Part shown: in pieces, positions 1 to 4,254 of the stretch | How the letters are laid out: the number at the start of each line of letters is the position of its first letter | Position numbering within the stretch: position 1 is the stretch's first letter | Assembly (NCBI GenBank): GCA_003164375.1 | Contig: PLTE01000068.1 | Span: 1 to 5,867 of the forward strand | DNA length: 5,867 nucleotides | Reading direction: 5' to 3' | Source: Hyphomicrobiales bacterium | GTDB taxonomy: Bacteria > Pseudomonadota > Alphaproteobacteria > Rhizobiales > Xanthobacteraceae | Notes under the pieces: model-generated | The model's input: the letters and a program-made list of their open reading frames with translations, nothing else | Databases searched by the model: none | What the model was told of the DNA's origin: nothing | Position numbers and translations under genes: made by a program

Positions 1-558
1 CGATGCCGTGCGCGCAATCGAAGTCGATTGACGCGGCAGCACATAGAATTGGTCCTGCAGTGTCAGCGTACCGGTCATCACGTAAGCGTATGTCGGATTG
101 TAGCTGTAGGAGACCTGGGCGAGCACCAGATAACTGTTCGGCACCGCGAGCGAGGCCGGGATGCTGACGAGCTGGCCGACCGTGAGCGCCGTGCCGTTGA
201 GCGTGTCGCTCCAGACCACCGAAGCCTGGCCCTGGGAGTTGATCGAGAGTTCCGACACGACCTCATGGAGATTGGCGGCGGAATACGGCGCGATGAGCGC
301 GGATCCCGCGGCCAGGACGTTCGACATGTCGGCATTGGTGATGTCGGTATATTGGCTCGCGAGGTCGGCGAGCGCATGGGCGGTCAACGTCACCTTGCGG
401 TTGGTGGCGATGCCTTGCGTCGCCTCGACGCTGCCGAGATAGAGCGTCATCATCAGCGGCAGCATCAGGGCGAATTCGACGGCCGACAGGCCGTGGCGAT
501 CGGCAAGGAAACGCCGGAGCCGGCGCCTCGTGATGGCAGCTCGCGTATCAGTGCTCAT
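1..558 (-). CDS. TadE-like minor pseudopilin (TadE/TadG family), C-terminus cut by window edge
   Basis: Predicted minor pseudopilin of the Tad pilus, anchored in the inner membrane and probably needed for pilus assembly or initiation. The 186 visible residues start with an Arg-rich cytoplasmic leader (about 1-22). A textbook type IV prepilin cleavage site follows: Gly23, then LSAV, then Glu28 at +5 and Phe29. A hydrophobic segment covers about 29-43. The rest is a mostly polar extracytoplasmic domain (Asp/Ser/Asn/Tyr rich, with VSYSYNPTY near 149-157) ending in a PR-Q-S-T-S-I tail typical of the end of these proteins, so probably only a few residues are missing. The ATG at 558 is preceded by GAGGGG (565-570) with 6-nt spacing, and this ribosome site overlaps the stop codon of the gene before it, implying co-transcription and possibly translational coupling. 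Family assignment rests on the TadE-like N-terminus; whether the local name should be TadE, TadF or TadG cannot be settled. Confidence 0.85.
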   Translation of the reverse strand, partial: MSTDTRAAITRRRLRRFLADRHGLSAVEFALMLPLMMTLYLGSVEATQGIATNRKVTLTAHALADLASQYTDITNADMSNVLAAGSALIAPYSAANLHEVVSELSINSQGQASVVWSDTLNGTALTVGQLVSIPASLAVPNSYLVLAQVSYSYNPTYAYVMTGTLTLQDQFYVLPRQSTSIARTAS

Positions 559-568
559 GGCGCGCCCC

Positions 569-1129
569 TCATGACGATGCGTAGGGTTCGTTGCGGAATA
601 CCGCGGTGGCGGCGAACAGATTGAGGCCGCCGTTCAGATTGCTCAGATTGAAGCCGAGTAAATTGACGAAGACCGGATATTGGTAATACAGCCGCAACAT
701 CACGATATCGCCGGGGCCGCCGGGATTATAGCCGAGGTCCGAAGCGTTGAAGCTGCCGTCGGTCACCGGCATGCCGAGATTGACCGCGGCAAAAGACGAA
801 TACGTTTCGACGTCGATATAGACGCCGCTGCTGCAGTTGAAGATGCCGTGAATCTGGTCGCAGACTTGCTGCTTGAACTGCGCCGCTGTCCAGCCGTTGA
901 GTTGGGCGTGGCCGGTCAGAATAAGACGCGCCGAAACCGCCGCCGCGGTCTCCAGCGTCTGGCCGGCGAAAAAGACCATCGCGGTTTGCAGGATCGCGAA
1001 TAGACCGGCGACGAACGGCGCGACCAAGAGGCCGAATTCGAGGGTGGTCCCCGCTTCGCGTTCCGTGATGAAGCGGGGGATCAGCGGAGAGGAGAATAAT
1101 CGGACGATACGCAAGCGTTGGTATGACAT
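569..1129 (-). CDS. tadE: TadE-like pilus assembly protein (pseudopilin)
   Basis: A 186-aa TadE-family protein. A basic leader (1-25) is followed by the TadE signature TTLEFGLLVAPF (28-39) with Glu31 in the pseudopilin position, and a membrane segment at about 33-55. The stretch FFAGQTLETAAAVSARLILTGHAQ (53-76) and the C-terminal ATAVFRNEPY are typical of rhizobial TadE proteins. Cys90 and Cys99 in the periplasmic part could form a disulfide. The protein should sit in the inner membrane and act in Flp pilus assembly, possibly after cleavage by the CpaA peptidase encoded at 3537. Oddity: the residue expected to be Gly at -1 (five before Glu31) is Ala26, and a Gly is displaced to position 27. 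The ATG at 1129 has TGAGG on the minus strand (1134-1138), only 4 nt away. The next pseudopilin gene starts 10 nt after its stop, so the two form an operon. Confidence 0.88.
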   Translation of the reverse strand: MSYQRLRIVRLFSSPLIPRFITEREAGTTLEFGLLVAPFVAGLFAILQTAMVFFAGQTLETAAAVSARLILTGHAQLNGWTAAQFKQQVCDQIHGIFNCSSGVYIDVETYSSFAAVNLGMPVTDGSFNASDLGYNPGGPGDIVMLRLYYQYPVFVNLLGFNLSNLNGGLNLFAATAVFRNEPYASS

Positions 1130-1264
1130 GGTACCTCAGCCGATGAATGTCGCGCGCATGCGCGAACCTCACCGCCGAGCAATAACGATGCCCCGTTGGC
1201 GATTTATTTAATCGATGCAGGAAAGCGGCAGGACGGATTTTAGTGCGCGCTAACTATAGGGAAG
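1130..1264. other. Intergenic gap inside the minus-strand pilus operon
   Basis: This 135-bp gap separates the secretin-N-domain gene from tadE, both on the minus strand. It holds a perfect 12-bp palindrome CGCGCATGCGCG (1153-1164) and a small AT-rich inverted repeat, CGATT-TATTT-AATCG (1200-1214). I see no T-tract terminator and no convincing -35/-10 pair. The AT-rich patch could be part of a promoter for tadE, but this is weak. The gap is long enough for tadE to have its own promoter. Confidence 0.4.
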
Positions 1265-1765
1265 CTAGTGCGAACCGGCGGCTCCGGCGGCGAGCGCCTG
1301 GGTGTTGCGGTTTGCGGATTGGGCGAGCGTCTTGTCGAAGAATTCGCCGTCGTCGCCGAGCGTGATGCGCGGTGCGCATTCCGGCGTGCAGCTATAGGTG
1401 TTGCGCGCCACGCCGCGGTAGACATAGACCAGGCGATCAGGCGGCCCCGTGACCTCGATGGACCGCTCCAGCAGCACGGCGCCGCCGCGATCCATGACGA
1501 CGATATTGGTCGCGCCGTAGGCTTTGCCGGTGACGATCGCGATGCCGCCGGGCTGAATCGAAATGTCGGCAATGAGCGGATCGCCGATCACCAGCGTGGC
1601 AGCCCGTTCGGGAAGCTTCATGATCCGGGCTTGATCGAGCTGGACTTGGATGCGTTCGTCGGCGGCGGCAGCGACGTGCGATGCGACCACGGCAAAGACG
1701 AAGGCCGCCGCGAGCCAATGCAGCGTTCTGGAGGCGATAGAGCCTCGCGCGCACAACGCCGTCAT
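1265..1765 (-). CDS. Secreted pilus assembly protein made of a stand-alone secretin N-terminal (pil_N) domain
   Basis: A 166-aa exported protein. Residues 14-35 form a signal peptide (hydrophobic WLAAAFVFAVVA, then an Ala-rich cleavage region before ADE). Residues 38-107 match the T2SS/T3SS pilus-assembly N-terminal domain: LPERAATLVIGDPLIADISI, then TGKAYGATNIVVMDRGG. The same fold occurs at the N-terminus of the CpaC protein in this window (LPRDIRDVLVADPKIANAVV ... GTTVGQTNVFFFD), but no BON or secretin domain follows. Instead there is a short tail with Cys126 and Cys130 (SCTPEC), then LGDDGEFF and QSANRNTQA. It probably works in the periplasm beside the CpaC secretin; that role is an inference. 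I chose the ATG at 1765 because GGAGAG (1771-1776, minus strand) lies 5 nt upstream and the signal peptide then has normal length. An in-frame ATG at 1855 would add 30 residues before the signal peptide and has no ribosome site. It heads the minus-strand tadE cluster. Confidence 0.85.
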   Translation of the reverse strand: MTALCARGSIASRTLHWLAAAFVFAVVASHVAAAADERIQVQLDQARIMKLPERAATLVIGDPLIADISIQPGGIAIVTGKAYGATNIVVMDRGGAVLLERSIEVTGPPDRLVYVYRGVARNTYSCTPECAPRITLGDDGEFFDKTLAQSANRNTQALAAGAAGSH

Positions 1766-1963
1766 CGATACTCTCCGAAACGCTACGCGGATTCGACAAC
1801 AGAAAGGCCATACAGCGGCCGATCCACCGGCCATTTCACTTGACTGCAAATTCATGAATGAAGTGCAAATCCTAAAGGCCTGCCGTCACTGGGCGCCGCT
1901 GGTGACGCTTGATTAACGATGACCGCTAAATTCCGGTACGGTGCGGCGTGCACCGCGCGCTCC
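1766..1963. promoter_or_regulatory. Upstream region of the minus-strand pilus cluster
   Basis: This 198-bp non-coding gap between the hydroxylase stop and the secretin-N-domain gene must hold the promoter of the latter unless it is read through from the hydroxylase. It is AT-richer than the flanks around 1835-1870 and contains a perfect palindrome ATTCATGAAT (1850-1859). A hairpin just beyond the hydroxylase stop (arms CGGTGC 1939-1944 and GCACCG 1950-1955) lacks a T tract in either direction, so it is at best a weak terminator. No clear -35/-10 pair was recognised. Confidence 0.4.
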
Positions 1964-2791
1964 TCACTGCATGAAGGGGTGCACCAATTGAGCCGGGAAG
2001 CTCGCGGGGTAGTCACGCTCGGCGATCCCGTAGCGATCGGGCAGTTCGCCGGCCGGCATATAGAACGTGCCGAACAGCACGTCCAAAATCGGAAACGTCG
2101 CCGCGAAGTTCTTCTCGCCGCCGCGGTCGGGCGCGGTGTGGTGCCAGCGGTGGAACACCGGCGTGGCGATCACATATTTGAACGGGCCGAACGTCCAATC
2201 GAGATTGGCGTGCACAAAGGCCGAATGCGCGATCGTCAGCGGCCCGAGGACAACGAATACATTGGGTGAGATGCCGAGCAGCAGCATAACGACGTCGGCC
2301 GTCACGCTGCCGAGAAACAGATTGACCGGATGGAAGCGCGCCGCCGAGATCCATTCCAGCTCCTGGGACGAATGGTGCACGGCGTGATAGCGCCACATTC
2401 GCTGACCGTGAAATATACGGTGCGTCCAGTACAGGATGAAGTCTTCGCCGATCAGGAAGAGGACCATTTGGACGACGAGCGGCAGCGCGGCCAGCGGGCC
2501 GTGACCGTTGTCGTAGAAGGCAATTAGGCCGTCGGCGGTGGTGATCCTGAACAGTGCGGCAGCGCCGACGATCAGGAGGCCGATACGCAGGTAACGGGCG
2601 ATGACGGGGATGAAAAACCAGTAGCATAAATCGGTCACGATATCGCGCTTGCGCCACCAGGGTTGGCTGGGATTGCAGGCCCAGAATGAGGAGAGAACCG
2701 TAAAGACGGCTGCCATCGCCAACGAGATCGGCAGGATCTTCGTGAATGTCTGACCCAAGCTGACGAAGTCAGCGAGGAATTCTTCTCTCAT
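1964..2791 (-). CDS. Fatty-acid hydroxylase / sterol desaturase family membrane di-iron oxygenase
   Basis: A 275-aa integral membrane protein of the fatty acid hydroxylase superfamily, which uses a histidine-bound di-iron centre and O2 to hydroxylate or desaturate lipids, sterols, hopanoids or carotenoids. The metal ligands are intact: HRIFH (124-128, HX3H), HAVHH (136-140, HX2HH), a lone His154 in FHPVN, His194 in VHANLDW, and HRWHH (214-218, HX2HH). Hydrophobic segments lie at about 17-38, 59-81, 100-122, 157-174 and 179-193. The length is normal for bacterial members. The ATG at 2791 fits the domain start but has only a poor ribosome site (GGGGTC). The frame stays open upstream to a GTG at 3151, but those 120 codons have about half A/T at third positions, unlike the domain itself, and no ribosome site, so I left them out. 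Substrate unknown. It is not a recognised Tad component, and its place between pilus genes is odd. Confidence 0.85.
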   Translation of the reverse strand: MREEFLADFVSLGQTFTKILPISLAMAAVFTVLSSFWACNPSQPWWRKRDIVTDLCYWFFIPVIARYLRIGLLIVGAAALFRITTADGLIAFYDNGHGPLAALPLVVQMVLFLIGEDFILYWTHRIFHGQRMWRYHAVHHSSQELEWISAARFHPVNLFLGSVTADVVMLLLGISPNVFVVLGPLTIAHSAFVHANLDWTFGPFKYVIATPVFHRWHHTAPDRGGEKNFAATFPILDVLFGTFYMPAGELPDRYGIAERDYPASFPAQLVHPFMQ

Positions 2792-3016
2792 TTTGAAGAC
2801 CCCGTGTGCGCCGCTTGGGCGCGCGGCCCGAATAGGTTCTGTTGATAGCGAGGCGCCCTTTAAAACGCCGTGAACGATGGGGTCATCGAGGCTTGCGTCT
2901 ACTGAGGGTCGGTCGCAATTCCGAAGCAAGCGGTCGGTCGCCGCAGCCGTGTCTTGGTATATCGATCGTAAACCAAAAGCTTCCCACACCAAGTCGACGT
3001 TGCAATCCGCGCCGAC

Positions 3017-3047
3017 AACCGGCACGCAAAGATCAAATCCGCCGGTT
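3017..3047. repeat. Inverted repeat, 7-bp arms, in pilin upstream region
   Basis: AACCGGC (3017-3023) and GCCGGTT (3041-3047) are perfect reverse complements separated by 17 nt. Candidate regulator-binding or structural element about 175 bp upstream of the pilin start. By itself an arm of this length with this spacing could arise by chance. Confidence 0.35.
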
Positions 3048-3057
3048 CGGCTCAATA

Positions 3058-3074
3058 CGATGTTAACTACATCG
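3058..3074. repeat. Operator-like 17-bp inverted repeat in pilin upstream region
   Basis: CGATGT (3058-3063) and ACATCG (3069-3074) are perfect reverse complements around a 5-nt centre TAACT. Size and spacing resemble a dimeric repressor or activator site. It lies about 150 bp upstream of the pilin ATG, on the AT-richer side of the gap. No known regulator motif is recognised. Confidence 0.4.
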
Positions 3075-3151
3075 GGGAAAGCGGTAATACGTACGGGTTT
3101 CTCTGATTGATTTAACGCTGTCGAAATTTCTACCCGATACGGTTCCGGCAC

Positions 3152-3183
3152 GATCCAAACGGCGAGGAAAATGCCGTTGGATC
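3152..3183 (+). promoter_or_regulatory. Hairpin in the probable 5' leader of the Flp pilin mRNA
   Basis: The arms GATCCAAACGGC (3152-3163) and GCCGTTGGATC (3173-3183) pair over 11 base pairs with one bulged A, around a 9-nt loop GAGGAAAAT. The structure ends 38 nt before the pilin ATG and 25 nt before its AAGGAG ribosome site. It could be an mRNA-stabilising or regulatory leader structure, or a DNA operator if the promoter lies downstream of it. The loop carries a GAGG and an ATG (3171) in frame with the pilin, but their spacing is too short for good initiation. Confidence 0.5.
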
Positions 3184-3208
3184 AGCTCAGACAGCCACGT
3201 GTGGATCT

Positions 3209-3214
3209 AAGGAG
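3209..3214 (+). promoter_or_regulatory. Ribosome binding site that fixes the Flp pilin start
   Basis: AAGGAG, the ideal Shine-Dalgarno sequence, 7 nt upstream of the ATG at 3222. It decides against the in-frame ATG at 3171 and fits the very high translation expected for a major pilin. Confidence 0.85.
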
Positions 3215-3221
3215 CCAACTC

Positions 3222-3383
3222 ATGAAGACCATTCTCTTGCGTTTCGCGAAGGACGAGTCGGGTGCGACTGCCATTGAATACGGTCTCATCGCCGCCGGCA
3301 TTTCGGTTGCGATCATCGCCGTCGTTCAAGGCCTCGGCAGCAAGCTGAACACCACGTTCAGCAGCGTTTCCAGCGCCCTCTAA
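3222..3383 (+). CDS. flp: Flp-type major pilin (Flp/Fap family)
   Basis: A 53-aa prepilin, the structural subunit of the Flp pilus used for surface attachment. The leader MKTILLRFAKDESG (1-14) ends at the prepilin cleavage Gly14. The mature protein starts ATAIEYGLIAAGISVAIIAVV, with the invariant Glu19 at +5 and Tyr20 at +6 (the Flp motif). The hydrophobic helix runs to about residue 35. The end GLGSKLNTTFSSVSSAL is the usual short polar tail. The length is normal for rhizobial Flp/PilA. The start is set by AAGGAG at 3209. The gene is followed at once by a strong intrinsic terminator, so it can be transcribed alone at a much higher level than the assembly genes downstream. CpaA, encoded next, should cleave the leader after Gly14. 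Equivalent names are pilA (Caulobacter) and flp-1. Confidence 0.97.
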   Translation: MKTILLRFAKDESGATAIEYGLIAAGISVAIIAVVQGLGSKLNTTFSSVSSAL

Positions 3384-3410
3384 GTAAGCCTCGTTTCTTC
3401 CAATGCTACG

Positions 3411-3450
3411 AGAGGGCTCCGGCCTTTCACCGGGGCCTTTTTCTTTTTCT
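3411..3450 (+). terminator. Intrinsic terminator after the pilin gene
   Basis: GGCTCCGG (3415-3422) pairs with CCGGGGCC (3430-3437): 8 bp including one G-U, with a 7-nt loop CCTTTCA. The T-rich run TTTTTCTTTTTCT (3438-3450) follows directly. It begins about 30 nt after the pilin stop codon. It should end most pilin transcripts and keep cpaA and later genes at lower level, through read-through or their own promoter. Confidence 0.9.
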
Positions 3451-3452
3451 CG

Positions 3453-3481
3453 GCTTAGCGGGCCGCGTGGCGCCGCTAAGC
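3453..3481 (+). promoter_or_regulatory. Second long hairpin between flp and cpaA
   Basis: GCTTAGCGG (3453-3461) and CCGCTAAGC (3473-3481) are perfect 9-bp arms. Inside, GCC (3462-3464) pairs with GGC (3469-3471) around the loop GCGT, leaving one bulged G. It starts 3 nt after the terminator T-tract and ends 55 nt before cpaA. No T-tract follows, so it is not a second classical terminator. It may be an operator for cpaA, or an RNA-processing or stability element for the read-through transcript. Function is unknown. Confidence 0.6.
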
Positions 3482-3536
3482 AACTCTCAACCGATGCGGC
3501 GTAATTCAAAAGCAAACGTCATCGAGCGGTGATGCC

Positions 3537-4043
3537 ATGCTGACCGAAGCGATCAGGTTGACACTGTTTCCGGCGGTGATGGCATTTGCCGCTTCGAGCG
3601 ATCTGTTGACGATGACGATCGCCAACCGCGTCACGCTGGTGCTGGTCGGCGGCTTCGTCTTGCTCGCTGCGCTTACGGGAATAAGCGGGGCGGATATGCT
3701 GTCGCATGCCGGCGCGGCCGCCGCTGTGCTTGTCGCGGCGTTTATCTGCTTCGCGCGCGGGTGGATTGGCGGCGGCGACGCCAAGCTCGCGGCGGCGACG
3801 GCGCTGTGGCTGGGATTTGGTCACTTGTTCGACTATCTCGTCTATGCATCGGTGCTCGGCGGTGCCCTGACATTGCTGATCGTACAGTTTCGCCACTTGC
3901 CGCTGCCGCAGCTTTTGGTCGGCCGGGACTGGGCGGAGCGCTTGCATCGGCAGGGCGGCGGCGTGCCCTATGGCATCGCACTCGCCGCGGCTGCGCTCGT
4001 CGTTTATCCGCAGACCGAATGGATGACGGCGCTCGGCCTCTAG
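3537..4043 (+). CDS. cpaA: CpaA/TadV prepilin peptidase (A24 family)
   Basis: A 168-aa inner-membrane aspartic protease that removes the leader of Flp prepilin and TadE-type pseudopilins. Catalytic aspartates are Asp22 in SSDLLTMTIANR (20-31) and Asp81 in the GxGD motif WIGGGDAKL (76-84). Hydrophobic segments lie at about 4-20, 32-48, 57-73, 83-96, 100-117 and 143-158. A conserved GGGVPYGIALA (140-150) lies near the C-terminus. As in other CpaA/TadV proteins, the N-terminal methylase domain of the larger PilD enzymes is absent. The ATG at 3537 has only a weak ribosome site (GAGCGG), in keeping with low expression of an enzyme next to a highly expressed pilin. It lies about 150 bp after flp on the same strand, beyond the terminator. 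Confidence 0.93.
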   Translation: MLTEAIRLTLFPAVMAFAASSDLLTMTIANRVTLVLVGGFVLLAALTGISGADMLSHAGAAAAVLVAAFICFARGWIGGGDAKLAAATALWLGFGHLFDYLVYASVLGGALTLLIVQFRHLPLPQLLVGRDWAERLHRQGGGVPYGIALAAAALVVYPQTEWMTALGL

Positions 4044-4050
4044 AACCAGA

Positions 4051-4090
4051 GCCCGAAAAGTGGCAGCCGGTTTTCGGGCAAGATCATGCG
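4051..4090. repeat. Palindromic intergenic repeat of rhizobial type
   Basis: Perfect 9-bp arms GCCCGAAAA (4051-4059) and TTTTCGGGC (4071-4079) around an 11-nt centre, followed by AAGATCATGCG (4080-4090). The pattern CCGAAAAGTGG...CCGGTTTTCGG...AAGATCATGC matches, from memory, a dispersed palindromic element common between genes in Bradyrhizobium, Rhodopseudomonas and related genomes. The repeat may extend further right, to about 4125. It could act as an RNA hairpin at the 3' end of the cpaA transcript, but no T-tract follows. Confidence 0.7.
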
Positions 4091-4115
4091 CAATCGAACA
4101 ATTTAGTGCTGCGGC

Positions 4116-4139
4116 TTGACGCATTTTGGCGGGCGTCAA
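4116..4139. promoter_or_regulatory. Operator-like inverted repeat upstream of cpaB
   Basis: TTGACGC (4116-4122) and GCGTCAA (4133-4139) are perfect 7-bp arms with a 10-bp spacer, placing the arm centres 17 bp apart. A third TTGACG occurs at 4182-4187. It may be a binding site of a regulator controlling cpaB, though the left arm could also be the tail of the dispersed repeat. No regulator is assigned. Confidence 0.4.
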
Positions 4140-4211
4140 CGCAAGATTAACGCGATTTGGATACGCCTTATTAACCATGCTTTGACGTTTAGCTGCTGAT
4201 ATCCAGCGATG

Positions 4212-4229
4212 ACGGCCGCGTCCGGCCGT
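4212..4229 (+). promoter_or_regulatory. GC-rich hairpin just upstream of cpaB
   Basis: ACGGCCG (4212-4218) pairs perfectly with CGGCCGT (4223-4229) around the tetraloop CGTC. It ends 10 nt before the GGAAAG ribosome site (4240-4245) of cpaB. As part of the mRNA leader it could slow or modulate ribosome access, or protect the 5' end. Confidence 0.45.
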
Positions 4230-4254
4230 GGCGTTACGTGGAAAGCGAAGCGTA

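Larger units (their letters stand above)
2792..3221. promoter_or_regulatory. Long regulatory gap between hydroxylase and Flp pilin genes
   Basis: About 430 bp that separates two divergent genes and should carry both promoters and the pilin mRNA leader. It is visibly less GC-rich than the coding regions. It contains a 10-bp direct repeat GGTCGGTCGC (2907-2916 and 2932-2941, 25 bp apart) and three inverted repeats, listed separately. The frame upstream of the hydroxylase is open across most of it but looks non-coding. I could not find a convincing sigma-70 or sigma-54 promoter by eye. Confidence 0.55.
4044..4254. other. cpaA-cpaB intergenic region
   Basis: A 211-bp gap unusual for genes that are often tightly packed in tad operons. 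It contains the palindromic repeat (4051-4090), an operator-like inverted repeat (4116-4139), an AT-rich part (4141-4200) that could hold a promoter, a near match to a CtrA half-site pair (TTAA at 4171-4174, then 7 nt, then TTGA 4182-4185), and a GC-rich hairpin right before cpaB. No gene is seen in it. It is a plausible place for a separate promoter driving cpaB and the genes after it. Confidence 0.5.

Noticed and set aside
28..624. 198-codon plus-strand frame over the TadE-like genes
   Set aside because: It overlaps two real minus-strand genes and has Arg/Asp/Glu/His-rich shadow composition.
1766..1855. Upstream in-frame ATG of the secretin-N-domain gene
   Set aside because: It would place about 30 extra residues in front of a good signal peptide and lacks a ribosome site, whereas 1765 has GGAGAG at 5 nt.
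1939..1955. Hairpin after the hydroxylase gene as an intrinsic terminator
   Set aside because: Only a 6-bp stem with no T-tract on either strand. Kept as a note within the intergenic region rather than called as a terminator.
3171..3221. Upstream in-frame ATG giving a 70-aa pilin
   Set aside because: It lies in the loop and arm of a hairpin, with GAGG only 3 nt away. The ATG at 3222 has an ideal AAGGAG and gives a normal 14-residue leader.
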